A DNA stretch of 64,000 nucleotides from Novosphingobium sp. ERN07 (GTDB taxonomy: Bacteria > Pseudomonadota > Alphaproteobacteria > Sphingomonadales > Sphingomonadaceae). The stretch spans positions 62,001 to 126,000 of the forward strand of contig NZ_JABAID010000009.1 in assembly GCF_012641335.1 (NCBI RefSeq). Reading direction: 5' to 3'. A program made the translations under genes and the position numbers. The notes beneath the pieces are model-generated. The model did no database searches. It had not been told where the DNA came from and saw only the letters and a program-made list of their open reading frames with translations. Shown here piece after piece: positions 37,573 through 46,043 of this stretch; the first letter of the stretch is position 1, and every line of letters starts with the position of its first letter.

Positions 37573-38915
37573 CGCGCCGCGCTTTCCAGTAGACTTTCAA
37601 ATATCGGGAAGCTGGTGGCGATGGGCCGCGTATTGTCCACTTCCACGCCGCGCTTGCTGGCAATGCCGGCAATCGCCATCGCCATCGCAATGCGGTGATC
37701 GAGGTGCGTCACCACGCTTGCGCCCTCTTCCGTGCCGGGCAGGGGATCGCCGCCGTTGCCATTGATGATCAGCCCGTCTTCGGTCTCGGTCACCGTTGCG
37801 CCTGCCAGTTCCAGAGCGGCGCGCATGGCGCTGATCCGGTCAGATTCCTTCACGCGCAGTTCTTCAAGGCCGGTGGTCACCGTGCGTCCCTTGGCCAGCG
37901 CTGCGGCCACGAACAGCACCGGGAATTCGTCCACCATGCTCGGCACCACGGCGGGGTCCACCTCGATGCCGGTCAGCAGCGAATGGCGCACGCGCAGGTC
38001 AGCCACCGGCTCGCCCCCGACATCGCGCCGGTCCAGTTCCTCGATGTTTCCGCCCATCAAGCGCAGCACATCGAACAGCGCGGCGCGCGTGGGGTTCAGC
38101 CCGACGTTTTCCACCACAAGTTCCGACCCTTCGACCAGCAGCGCAGCCACAACGAAGAATGCGGCGGACGAGGGATCGCCCGGCACCACGATATCCTGCG
38201 GCTTCAGTTCCGCTTCACCGCGCACGCGGATCACTCGCGCACCATCATCGGCAATGTCCACCGTCAGTTCTGCCCCGAATCCGCGCAGCATACGCTCCGA
38301 ATGGTCGCGCGTCGGCACGGGTTCGATCACCGTGGTGATTCCCGGCGTGTTAAGCCCCGCCAGCAGGATCGCGCTTTTCACTTGCGCCGATGCCACCGGC
38401 AGCCGGTATTCGATCGGCACGGCAGGTGAAATCCCGCGCAGGGTGAGGGGAAGCCGCCCTCCGGGGCTGGCGGTAAATTCCGCGCCCATCGTGGAAAGCG
38501 GATCGATCACGCGGCCCATCGGGCGCTTGGACAGCGAGCCGTCGCCCACGAACGTCGCGGTAATCGGATGCGTGGCGACAAGGCCCATCAGCAGGCGGGT
38601 GGACGTGCCCGAATTGCCCATGTCGAGCGCCGCTTGCGGTTGCAGCAGCCCGCCCACGCCCACGCCATGAACGTGCCACGTCCCATCGGGGTCGCGCTCT
38701 ATCGAAGCGCCCATCGCGCGCATGGCGGCGGCGGTGGAGAGCACGTCTTCGCCTTCCAATAGCCCGGTCACCCGCGTTTCGCCCACCGCCAGCGCGCCCA
38801 GCATGATAGAGCGATGGCTGATCGATTTGTCGCCCGGCACGCGAATCCGCCCGGTCAGCGGGCCGGAGGCGGTGAAGCGGCGGGGGCGCATCTGCGCTGA
38901 ATCGTGTGAGGACAC
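37569..38915 (-). CDS. aroA: 3-phosphoshikimate 1-carboxyvinyltransferase (EPSP synthase)
   Basis: 448-aa shikimate-pathway enzyme. Seen: [22 protein letters not shown] (substrate-binding Lys/Ser), [45 protein letters not shown] and [12 protein letters not shown]. The sequence [12 protein letters not shown] and the motif [12 protein letters not shown] (Ala position replaced by Thr-Ser) suggest the class II type seen in many alphaproteobacteria; sensitivity class cannot be fixed by eye. GTG 38915 is the start. It is divergent from the TIGR02300 gene. Confidence 0.95.
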   Translation of the reverse strand: MSSHDSAQMRPRRFTASGPLTGRIRVPGDKSISHRSIMLGALAVGETRVTGLLEGEDVLSTAAAMRAMGASIERDPDGTWHVHGVGVGGLLQPQAALDMGNSGTSTRLLMGLVATHPITATFVGDGSLSKRPMGRVIDPLSTMGAEFTASPGGRLPLTLRGISPAVPIEYRLPVASAQVKSAILLAGLNTPGITTVIEPVPTRDHSERMLRGFGAELTVDIADDGARVIRVRGEAELKPQDIVVPGDPSSAAFFVVAALLVEGSELVVENVGLNPTRAALFDVLRLMGGNIEELDRRDVGGEPVADLRVRHSLLTGIEVDPAVVPSMVDEFPVLFVAAALAKGRTVTTGLEELRVKESDRISAMRAALELAGATVTETEDGLIINGNGGDPLPGTEEGASVVTHLDHRIAMAMAIAGIASKRGVEVDNTRPIATSFPIFESLLESAAR

Positions 38916-39087
38916 GTTGGCTCTTTCAGGTCGGGGAGGGCGGATAAAGCGCGCGGCTTTTGACAGCAGCGCGCCGCTATGGCAAGGCGCGCGCTCTCTT
39001 GATTCCGCGAAGCTGCGGACCCATCAAGCGTGCAGTTTCTCCGCCCGGCCAATTTCATCTGTGTCGGGCCAGTCTTGAGGAAGTTTC

Positions 39088-39405
39088 ATGGTCAAGCCGG
39101 AATGGGGCGCCAAGCACGGTTGTCCGAAGTGTGGCACCCGCTTCTACGATCTGGGCAATGCCGACCCGATCACCTGTGTCGAGTGCAAGTACACCTGGAC
39201 TGCCGAGCCGGTGCTCAAGTCGAAGCAGCCGATTCCCTATGAGGAAATCCAGAAAGAAAAGGCCGACGTCGCGCCTGACGTGGATTTGGCCGATGAGGAT
39301 CTGGACATCGACGAAGACGGCGATTCGCCCGACAACGACGTTGACCTTGGCGGTGACGACGATCTGGGCGTTGCCGGTCACGATGGCGACGACGACGAAG
39401 TTTGA
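39088..39405 (+). CDS. TIGR02300 family protein (FYDL zinc-ribbon, acidic tail)
   Basis: 105-aa conserved alphaproteobacterial protein of unknown function. An N-terminal ribbon with Cys pairs (CPKCGTRFYDLGNADP, then CVECKYTW) likely binds zinc. The C-terminal half is extremely acidic (many Asp/Glu). Its place beside aroA is conserved in related bacteria. GAGGAAG lies upstream of the ATG. A GC-rich hairpin (GCCGGT/ACCGGC, 39418-39434) follows. Confidence 0.88.
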   Translation: MVKPEWGAKHGCPKCGTRFYDLGNADPITCVECKYTWTAEPVLKSKQPIPYEEIQKEKADVAPDVDLADEDLDIDEDGDSPDNDVDLGGDDDLGVAGHDGDDDEV

Positions 39406-39563
39406 TATGTTTTCGGGGCCGGTTTTCGGACCGGCTCCAACAAAATTTGCCGTTGGGAAATTTTGGTCTTGTCAGCCGCAACACTCTCCCTTAGAGGCGC
39501 GGCTCCCGGCGAGATACACCCGCCGGAACAGCCCGCCTCCCACGGCGGACCTGTCGGAAATGT

Positions 39564-39639
39564 GGGGCCTTAGCTCAGCTGGGAGAGCGCCTGCATGGCA
39601 TGCAGGAGGTCAGCGGTTCGATCCCGCTAGGCTCCACCA
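39564..39639 (+). tRNA. tRNA-Ala (anticodon GGC)
   Basis: 76-nt cloverleaf with encoded CCA. Acceptor GGGGCCT pairs with AGGCTCC, including the G3:U70 wobble that marks alanine tRNAs. The anticodon stem CCTGC/GCAGG encloses ATGGCAT, giving anticodon GGC. The T arm is AGCGG-TTCGATC-CCGCT. Confidence 0.97.
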
Positions 39640-39650
39640 TTTCTCCAACA

Positions 39651-39676
39651 AAAGCCGCCGAAAGGCGGCTTTTTGC
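39651..39676 (+). terminator. terminator after tRNA-Ala
   Basis: AAAGCCGCC, loop GAAA, GGCGGCTTT, then TT/TGCGTTTTG, 11 bp past the tRNA. Confidence 0.8.
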
Positions 39677-39710
39677 GTTTTGGCGCAAGTGTTTGCGGTG
39701 CATTTCCGAA

Positions 39711-39766
39711 GTGCACCTAGATGCACCTAGCAGCACTCAAGACGCACCGAGGCGTCTTGAGTGCTG
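39711..39766. repeat. tandem 10-mer followed by a 15-bp perfect hairpin
   Basis: TGCACCTAGA and TGCACCTAGC lie in tandem at about 39712-39731. They run into CAGCACTCAAGACGC (39731-39745), loop ACCGAG, GCGTCTTGAGTGCTG (39752-39766). The hairpin lies 10 bp past the oxygenase stop on the minus strand and may end its transcript, though no T tract follows. Confidence 0.7.
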
Positions 39767-39775
39767 TGCTGAACG

Positions 39776-40717
39776 CTACTTCTTCAGCCCGATTTCGCGC
39801 AGGCGTTCCTGCAGGTAATCGTCCGCCGTGATCGACACCGGATAGCGGTCGGGATTTTCGTCCGTGATGCACTGCGGCAGCGTCTTGAACGGAAAATCGC
39901 TGCGCAGGTGCAGGAAGAACGGCATCGAATAACGGCTGTGCTTTGCCCGCTCGCCTTCCGGGTTGCGCACGCGGTGCGTGGTGGAGGGCAAGACGTGATT
40001 CGTCAGTCGTTGCAGCATGTCCCCGATATTCACCGCCAGCGCGCCTTCGGGTGGGGATACGCTGATCCATTCGCCTGATTTCGCAAGCAATTCCAGGCCT
40101 GCTTCTTCCGCTCCCAGCAGCAGCGTGATCAGATTGATATCCTCATGCGCGCCCGCCCGAATCGCGCCCGGTTCCGCGTCAGCGGGCAGCGGCGGGTAAT
40201 GGAGCAGGCGCATGACCGAATTGCCGTCCTCAATCGCCGGCTCGAACCAATGTTCATCAAGGCCGAGCCATACCGCGATGCGCGACAGGATGCGCGCGCC
40301 AACGCGGTCGAATTCGGCGTAGAGTTCCTCGAACGTCTCGCGGAAACCTTCGGGGCGGGTTGGCCAGATGTTGGGGAACATCGACATCGCGGCGAGGGGG
40401 TGGTCGGCGGGCAGATTACGTCCGACGTGCCAGAACTCTTTGAGATCGTGGCGTTTTGCGCCCTTGGCGATTTCGGTGCCGAAAGGCGTGTAGCCGCGCG
40501 CACCGCCAAGGCCGTCGATATAGTATGTGCGCTTTTCGTCTTCGGGCAGCGCGAAAAATTCGGCGGTCAGTTTCCAGGCTCGGGCGATCAGAGCGGGGTC
40601 GATCCCGTGGTCTTTCACCATCGCGAAGCCGAAGGCCTGGAAAGATTCGCCAAGTTCGCGGGAAAGCGCGTCGGCTTCGGTGGTCAACGAGATCACCGGC
40701 AAGGTTTTGAGGGGCAT
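39776..40717 (-). CDS. 2-oxoglutarate/Fe(II)-dependent oxygenase, isopenicillin-N-synthase-like
   Basis: 313-aa dioxygenase-fold protein. N-terminal DIOX_N region (LPVISLTTEADALSRELG, FGFAMVKDHGID); iron ligands in GAHEDINLITLLL (His-x-Asp) and STTHRVRNP (distal His); 2-oxoglutarate site RYSMPFFLH (Arg-x-Ser). Substrate unknown. ATG 40717 (MPLKTLPVI) is the family-like start; the longer frame overlaps the divergent EVE gene. Confidence 0.9.
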   Translation of the reverse strand: MPLKTLPVISLTTEADALSRELGESFQAFGFAMVKDHGIDPALIARAWKLTAEFFALPEDEKRTYYIDGLGGARGYTPFGTEIAKGAKRHDLKEFWHVGRNLPADHPLAAMSMFPNIWPTRPEGFRETFEELYAEFDRVGARILSRIAVWLGLDEHWFEPAIEDGNSVMRLLHYPPLPADAEPGAIRAGAHEDINLITLLLGAEEAGLELLAKSGEWISVSPPEGALAVNIGDMLQRLTNHVLPSTTHRVRNPEGERAKHSRYSMPFFLHLRSDFPFKTLPQCITDENPDRYPVSITADDYLQERLREIGLKK

Positions 40718-40781
40718 GGTGTTCCAGTTCGGAAAATTGTCGCTATGGAAACCGCCTGTAACGGGATTCTCGCGGGGTTTC

Positions 40782-41225
40782 ATGACCAAAATCAACATCA
40801 CGGACACGGCTGGCCGCAACCTCTGGCTGATGAAATCTGAACCTGACGTCTATGGCTGGGACGATCTTGTGGCCGAGGGTGAGGGGACGTGGGACGGGGT
40901 GCGCAATCACCTTGCCGCGCGCAATTTGCGCACGATGCAGCCGGGCGATCTGGCGTTTTTCTACCATTCGAACATCGGGGTCGAAGTGGTGGGCGTGATC
41001 GTGATCAGCGAGGGCGGCTTGACCGATCCGACCGATCCCGATGGCAAGTGGGCGGCCGTGAAAGTGAAGCCAGTGCAGAAGTTGCCGCAGACCGTGACGC
41101 TCAAACAGGTGAAGGCGACGCCCGAATTGCAGGAGATGGACCTGATCCGCCTTTCGCGGCTTTCGGTGGGGGCGGTGCGGCCGGAAGAGTGGATGCAAAT
41201 CTTGAAGATGGCTGGCGCGATCTGA
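40782..41225 (+). CDS. EVE-domain protein
   Basis: 147-aa PUA-like EVE domain, a fold that binds modified bases in nucleic acids. Seen: NLWLMKSEPDVYGWDDL, WDGVRNHLAARNLRTM, GDLAFFYHSNIGVEVVGV and the C-terminal VRPEEWMQILKMAG. Role in the cell unknown; stand-alone EVE genes are common in proteobacteria. Divergent from the oxygenase, 64 bp apart. Confidence 0.92.
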   Translation: MTKINITDTAGRNLWLMKSEPDVYGWDDLVAEGEGTWDGVRNHLAARNLRTMQPGDLAFFYHSNIGVEVVGVIVISEGGLTDPTDPDGKWAAVKVKPVQKLPQTVTLKQVKATPELQEMDLIRLSRLSVGAVRPEEWMQILKMAGAI

Positions 41226-41304
41226 TTGGAACCGGATGGCGATATCGGCGTTTTCATTTCCGAAGGGGCGATAGACATCGCCTGAAAAATCAAGGAGATA
41301 TGCT

Positions 41305-41487
41305 GTGGGTGAACTCACCGACAAGGCCAAGGGTCTGGCCAACGAAGCTGCCGGCAACGTGAAGCAGGCCGTCGGCAAGGCGACCGGCAACGCCAGCCTT
41401 CACGCCGAAGGTGTCGCGCAGGAGCGCAAGGGCGAGGCGCAGCAGGTCAAGGGCAAGGTCAAAGGCGCGCTGGGCGACAGCATCTGA
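41305..41487 (+). CDS. CsbD-family stress protein
   Basis: 60-aa highly charged helical protein (ELTDKAKGLANEAAGNVKQAVG; EGVAQERKGEAQQVKGKVKGAL), the CsbD pattern, often induced by stress through sigma-B or general stress sigma factors; molecular role unknown. GTG 41305 with AAGGAG at a good distance. Confidence 0.88.
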   Translation: MGELTDKAKGLANEAAGNVKQAVGKATGNASLHAEGVAQERKGEAQQVKGKVKGALGDSI

Positions 41488-41539
41488 CCTGACCATTAAA
41501 TTTTCGACTGGCGCAGTCTTCCTCGGCCAGTCGATGTGA

Positions 41540-41573
41540 GGGCCGTCCCATAGCGGGGCGGCCCTTGTCGTTT
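41540..41573 (+). terminator. terminator after csbD-like gene
   Basis: AGGGCCGTCCC and GGGGCGGCCCT pair around ATAGC, followed by TGTCGTTT. Confidence 0.6.
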
Positions 41574-41679
41574 CGGTGTCGGATTGGGCCGGTGCGACCT
41601 TCTGTCCCGCCTTGGAACGTTCCTGAAAACGGCGGAAAAGCAGGATACCGAAAGGTGAATAAAGCGTTAAGCAGGCGTC

Positions 41680-41949
41680 ATGAACAGGTCGCTCGCTCCC
41701 GCCTCCGTTGCCGCATACGGCACTGCCCGCAATTCGTTCCGTGCATCGCTGCCGCGCCACGTGCTGCGCGAACTGCCGAGCTATGAGCCGGAAGTGATTG
41801 CCGCGATGCGCCGCGCCGAGGAGCGCCTGCGCGAAATGGACGTGCGGTCAGAACCCGTCGATCTGAAGCGCATCACGATGCAGGATGTGCGCGATTTCCT
41901 GATTGCTTACTGCGCGTGCTTCATGGCGGTGATGGCGTTCATCGCCTGA
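41680..41949 (+). CDS. hypothetical protein, 89 aa, C-terminal hydrophobic end
   Basis: Short protein with Arg/Glu-rich helices (EPEVIAAMRRAEERLREMDVR), then TMQDVRDFLIAYCACFMAVMAFIA, a possible tail anchor with two Cys. An AGG lies six bases upstream of the ATG. It has coding-like third positions. No family recognised; end to end with the next gene, which runs the other way. Confidence 0.65.
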   Translation: MNRSLAPASVAAYGTARNSFRASLPRHVLRELPSYEPEVIAAMRRAEERLREMDVRSEPVDLKRITMQDVRDFLIAYCACFMAVMAFIA

Positions 41950-41953
41950 CCGC

Positions 41954-43264
41954 TCACGCAGCCTTCGCCGCTTTCTCCGCCTTGTAGAGCAGCCAGCCCA
42001 GCCAGGCTGAAACCACGCACATTGCTGCGCCCAGCAGGAGCTGATCGACCAGCGCCACGCCGAAGTGGCTTAGCGCCCCAGCGAGCAATGCGCCGATCAC
42101 CATAGCGCCCGAATTGACGATATTGTTTGCGGCAATCGTGCGGGCGGTTTCCGATTTATCGACCACGGTGGTGAGAAAGGCATAGAGCGGAACGACGAAC
42201 ATGCCACCCGCCACGGCGATGCCCAAAAGGCAGAGCAGCAGGGGAATGGCAAGCGGTTGGACCACGAAGGTGGCAACGTCCATCAACTGCTGCCCCGGCA
42301 TGTCGGGCCACATCTTGCACACGAGGTGGAAGGCGGTGACGAAGGCACCCATCACCAAGACCGATGCCGGCGAGAAGCGAGCCGAGACCGTGCCTTTGAG
42401 CAGTGCGTTGATCGACATCGAGCCAATGGCGATGCCCACTGAGAAGATCACGAGGAACAGGCTGGCCACTTCCTTGCTGGCGTAGAGCACGTTCTTTGCG
42501 AGCGGCGGGAACTGGATGAACAGCACGGTGCCGACGGTCCAGAAAAAGCTGATGGCCACAATCGCCATGAACACCTGCCGGTGGCGCGTGGTGTTGCGGA
42601 TCAGCCGCCATGATGCGGTGAAGACGTTGAAGTCGATCTTCTGCGCTTCTTGCAGCGGCGGTGCTGGCGGCACTTGCCGACCAGAAACGTAGCCGATCAG
42701 CGCCGTAACAACGACGCCGCCGGCAGCGACTTCTACCGGAATCCAGCCCGCCAGAATCGTGCCTGCAAGGATAGCAATATAAGTGCCTGCCTCGACCAGA
42801 CCGGTGCCTGCCAGCACTTCGTGATCGTGCAGATGCTGCGGCAGGATCGCGTACTTGATCGGGCCGAAGAACGTGGAGTGGACGCCCATTGCGAGCAGGG
42901 CGGCCAGCATCAGCGGGATGGCGATGGATTGCACTTCCATGCCCAGCCACGCCATGACCAGCCCTGCGCCGCCGACCAGCATGATCGCGATTTCGCACGC
43001 TTTCACCACGCGGATGATCTTCGCCTTGTCGCGCATGTCGGCCAGTTGCCCGGCGAGTGCGGAAAGCAGGAAGAACGGCAGGATGAAAAGTGCAGAGGCA
43101 ATGGCCGAAAAGCGCGCCTCTTCCGCTTCGGAACTGTACACGCTGTAGACCGCGTAGAGGACCATCGCGTTCTTGTAGAGATTGTCGTTGAAGGCCCCCA
43201 GAAGCTGGGTGACGAACAATGGCAGGAAGCGGCGCGTGCGCACCAGATGTGTCGATGTTGTCAT
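41954..43264 (-). CDS. MFS transporter, LplT-like (lysophospholipid or related)
   Basis: 436-aa, 12-helix permease. The opening RRFLPLFVTQLLGAFNDNLYKNA and HSTFFGPIKYAILPQHL match the LplT/Aas-associated branch, in which LplT flips lysophospholipids inward for re-acylation. In many alphaproteobacteria the permease is fused to acyltransferase and AMP-ligase domains; here only the permease is present. Substrate by analogy. A promoter-like TTGCCC-16-TAAGGG lies upstream. Confidence 0.85.
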   Translation of the reverse strand: MTTSTHLVRTRRFLPLFVTQLLGAFNDNLYKNAMVLYAVYSVYSSEAEEARFSAIASALFILPFFLLSALAGQLADMRDKAKIIRVVKACEIAIMLVGGAGLVMAWLGMEVQSIAIPLMLAALLAMGVHSTFFGPIKYAILPQHLHDHEVLAGTGLVEAGTYIAILAGTILAGWIPVEVAAGGVVVTALIGYVSGRQVPPAPPLQEAQKIDFNVFTASWRLIRNTTRHRQVFMAIVAISFFWTVGTVLFIQFPPLAKNVLYASKEVASLFLVIFSVGIAIGSMSINALLKGTVSARFSPASVLVMGAFVTAFHLVCKMWPDMPGQQLMDVATFVVQPLAIPLLLCLLGIAVAGGMFVVPLYAFLTTVVDKSETARTIAANNIVNSGAMVIGALLAGALSHFGVALVDQLLLGAAMCVVSAWLGWLLYKAEKAAKAA

Positions 43265-43297
43265 TTAATCCGTTGCCAGCATCTCTACTCGTGCGCA

Positions 43298-43325
43298 CCC
43301 TTAGCCCGGTGAGGGGCGTGGGCAA
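43298..43325 (-). promoter_or_regulatory. predicted promoter of LplT-like gene
   Basis: On the minus strand TTGCCC (43320-43325), 16 bp, TAAGGG (43298-43303), about 35 bp before the ATG at 43264. Confidence 0.4.
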
Positions 43326-43403
43326 GCAGTTTTGAAGATTGATGCGGTAGGCTGCGAATGTTGCGATTCCGTTTGTCGTATTTGCGCGCTATGCCGGGGA
43401 CCG

Positions 43404-43997
43404 ATGCTGACACTGCCCAATCTGCTCACCCTGTCGCGGATCGTGACCGTTCCTCTGCTGGCCGCGCTGCTGTGGTGGCCAGAATGGCGGCTGGGCTATG
43501 CGCTGGCGTTCGGCGTCTATTGCCTGATGGGCATTACCGACTACTTCGACGGCTATCTTGCCCGCGCGCAGGGCGCGGTGAGCAAGCTGGGCATCTTCCT
43601 CGATCCGATTGCCGACAAGATCATGGTGGCGGCGGTGATTCTGGTGCTGACCGCGCAAGGCATCCTGCGCGGGCCTTATGTCGGCGATATGCACGTTATT
43701 GCGGGGCTGGTGATCCTGCTGCGCGAAATCGCGGTTTCGGGCCTGCGTGAATTTCTGGGCGGCATCCGCGTTTCGGTGCCGGTAAGCAAGCTGGCGAAGT
43801 GGAAGACGACGTTCCAGATGATCTCGCTGGGCGCGCTGATTCTGGGGCAAGCGCTGCCGGGATGGCTGATGCCGGTGGGTGGGATCGAAGTGAACGTGCC
43901 GCATACCGTGGGCCTGACGACGCTGTGGGCGGCAGCGGTGCTGACGGTGGTGACGGGGTGGGATTACCTGCGCGTTGGTTTGAAGCACATGGATTGA
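43404..43997 (+). CDS. pgsA: CDP-diacylglycerol-glycerol-3-phosphate 3-phosphatidyltransferase
   Basis: 197-aa membrane enzyme of phosphatidylglycerol synthesis. The CDP-alcohol phosphotransferase signature D-G-x2-A-R-x8-G-x3-D-x3-D is complete: DYFDGYLARAQGAVSKLG then IFLDPIADK. Helices flank it, with LPNLLTLSRI at the start. ATG 43404 is used; the frame upstream is not family-like. Confidence 0.94.
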   Translation: MLTLPNLLTLSRIVTVPLLAALLWWPEWRLGYALAFGVYCLMGITDYFDGYLARAQGAVSKLGIFLDPIADKIMVAAVILVLTAQGILRGPYVGDMHVIAGLVILLREIAVSGLREFLGGIRVSVPVSKLAKWKTTFQMISLGALILGQALPGWLMPVGGIEVNVPHTVGLTTLWAAAVLTVVTGWDYLRVGLKHMD

Positions 43998-44150
43998 GGG
44001 GCTTTCAGAACTGGCGGAACCGAGCGAGCGGGAGGCCATTTTGCTCTACCCAGCGGTTCGAACTTGCCAAAGCTTCGCTATTTGCCTTTTGCCAATCTGC
44101 CCACCCGGCGCTTTTAACGGGCTTTTCCGTTTTGTTTTGGCATGGTCGCA

Positions 44151-45134
44151 TTACGAAGCGATCCTTCCTGCGATGACCTGAAGAACATTGTTCTGTACAT
44201 CGCCTAACAATCTCTCGCCCCACCACTCCATATATCCGGGAAGGCGCGTTCGCATTGCGTAACGAGTGGTCAAGCGAATACTGGTGCGTCCATCTGCGGT
44301 CATTTTGAGTGCGTAACCGCCTGAAAGAATACGCAAGCTTTCGCCATTTGGTGAGATATGTTTGTCGGTATGGTTTTGCAGACTATTGTCTGGAAATACG
44401 AACCGCCACTGCATTTCCTTGCCGATCTGCTGTGAGACGACGTGTTCTTCGAAGCGGACGCCATCGGCCCATTTCGCCTTGCGAACAGGTGTTCCGCGAT
44501 CAAATTCGATGCGCGCGTCAACTGGGCGAGGAATGCCAAGGAGATCATGCGAAAAGGTCCAGCGACCTTCGTCAGGCCGGATGTCGCGAATTTCGACCAA
44601 GTGTGGCCAAACATCCGCAGGTGTCCCGGTAACAGTGATTTCGCGGATCACTTCACGTTCAGTCCATGATGGCGGCAACGCAGTTTCCGCAACGACGAGG
44701 AATGTTGGAATAATCGTCCATGCGGCAAGGTTTAAATGATTATGGTCGTTCTCTTCTTTCCGTGACGTAAGTCGCTTATGGTTCCATAAGCTTGTCAACG
44801 TGCCGCCAATTGCAGCAACGATCCAGAGAGGCATAACCATTGCAATGCAGAGTACGCCCTCTCCGAAGATCAAGTAAGCGATGAAGAGTAGAGCAACAAT
44901 TGAAATCGTCGGCCAAACAAAGCAGCCCATCAACTCGTCGCGGTCTATTGCTTCACCAATTAGCATCCCAAACGCAAAGGGGATGCCGAAAAGCATCGCA
45001 ATGCCGCCCCATTCGACACCAAAATCCGGCCCGTAAACCATAAGGGCAACGACCGAGCAGAATACACCTATTGCAATAAATCTGGGCATGTGGCGGGGTG
45101 GATTTTCTGCCGGACGCTTTGGCTCGTCGCTCAT
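44151..45134 (-). CDS. membrane protein with C-terminal SRPBCC-like domain
   Basis: 327-aa protein. The N-terminal half has five hydrophobic segments (first FIAIGVFCSVVALMVYGPDFG, last LAAWTIIPTFLVVAETALPP). The C-terminal half (about 160-327) looks like an SRPBCC/polyketide-cyclase lipid-binding fold: REITVTGTPADVWPHLVEI, FEEHVVSQQIGKEMQWRF, GGYALKMTADGRTSIRLTTRY. The DNA is less GC-rich than neighbours. ATG 45134 (MSDEPKR) is used; the long upstream frame is antisense-frame noise in the LysR gene. It starts 6 bp after the oxyR stop. Confidence 0.78.
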   Translation of the reverse strand: MSDEPKRPAENPPRHMPRFIAIGVFCSVVALMVYGPDFGVEWGGIAMLFGIPFAFGMLIGEAIDRDELMGCFVWPTISIVALLFIAYLIFGEGVLCIAMVMPLWIVAAIGGTLTSLWNHKRLTSRKEENDHNHLNLAAWTIIPTFLVVAETALPPSWTEREVIREITVTGTPADVWPHLVEIRDIRPDEGRWTFSHDLLGIPRPVDARIEFDRGTPVRKAKWADGVRFEEHVVSQQIGKEMQWRFVFPDNSLQNHTDKHISPNGESLRILSGGYALKMTADGRTSIRLTTRYAMRTRLPGYMEWWGERLLGDVQNNVLQVIAGRIAS

Positions 45135-45139
45135 TGCTA

Positions 45140-46036
45140 TTACCCCGCCCGCAGTTCCTGCGCCAGCATCCTGAACTCTTCCGCGCGAGGGCTGTTGCGG
45201 CGCCAGACCAGCGCGATATCGCGCCAGGCGTGGTCGGCTTTCAGGGGGCGGGCGACGATTTGGGTGTCGTGCAGGATGCCTGCATCGATGGCCATCTGGG
45301 GGAGCATGGTGAGGCCGAGGCCGTTGTCCACCATCTGGACCAGCGTGTGCAGGGACGTGCCGATCATCGTGGCGCTTGCGCGCAGTTCGGGGCGATTGCA
45401 GGCGGCTAGCGCGTGCTCTTTCAGGCAGTGGCCGTCTTCGAGCAGGAGCAGGCGGTTTTCGTCGATCATGCTGGCGGTGATTGAGGCAGGCGGATCGCGC
45501 GGATCGTCCTTGGGGAAGGCGACGAGCAGATCGTCCTTGAACAGCACTTCGGTTTCCACCTCTCCTGTGGCGTAGGGGAGGGCGAGCAGCACGCAATCGG
45601 CGCGGCCATGATGCAGCGATTCGATGGCGGCGGCGCTGGGTTCCTCGCGCAGGAAGAGTTTGAGTTGAGGGCGTTCCTTGCGCAGGCGCGGGAGGATGCG
45701 CGGCAGCAGGAATGGCGCGATGGTGGGGATCACGCTCATCCTGAGTTCGCCCGCGAGCGGCGCGCCGTGGCTTTGGACGAGTTCGGAAAGTTCCTCCGCC
45801 TCACGCAGCAGGCGGTGCGCTTTGGCGACGACCTGATTGCCGAGCGGCGTGAAGCGGACGACGCGGCGGGTGCGCTCCACCAGCACCACGCCGAGCAGCG
45901 ATTCCAGTTCGCGCAGGCCTGCGGAAAGCGTGGACTGCGACACGAAACAGGAATCGGCAGCGCGCCCGAAATGCCCGTGTTCGTGCAGGGCAACAAGGTA
46001 TTGCAACTGCTTGAGCGTGGGCAGATAGGTGCTCAT
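45140..46036 (-). CDS. oxyR: hydrogen-peroxide-sensing LysR regulator OxyR
   Basis: 298-aa LysR-type regulator. N-terminal winged helix (TLKQLQYLVALHEHGHFGRAA, SQSTLSAGLRELESLLG). In the sensing domain Cys204 and Cys213 lie in DGHCLKEHALAAC, the same Cys-x8-Cys spacing as the redox pair C199/C208 of E. coli OxyR, within the matching context. So it likely forms a disulfide with peroxide and activates antioxidant genes. It follows rnd by 7 bp; no catalase is adjacent. Confidence 0.9.
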   Translation of the reverse strand: MSTYLPTLKQLQYLVALHEHGHFGRAADSCFVSQSTLSAGLRELESLLGVVLVERTRRVVRFTPLGNQVVAKAHRLLREAEELSELVQSHGAPLAGELRMSVIPTIAPFLLPRILPRLRKERPQLKLFLREEPSAAAIESLHHGRADCVLLALPYATGEVETEVLFKDDLLVAFPKDDPRDPPASITASMIDENRLLLLEDGHCLKEHALAACNRPELRASATMIGTSLHTLVQMVDNGLGLTMLPQMAIDAGILHDTQIVARPLKADHAWRDIALVWRRNSPRAEEFRMLAQELRAG

Positions 46037-46043
46037 CCGCGTC

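Noticed and set aside
44151..45596. Long 481-aa version of the SRPBCC membrane protein
   Set aside because: The first 154 codons are an out-of-frame reading of oxyR; a plausible ATG at 45134 gives a normal protein.
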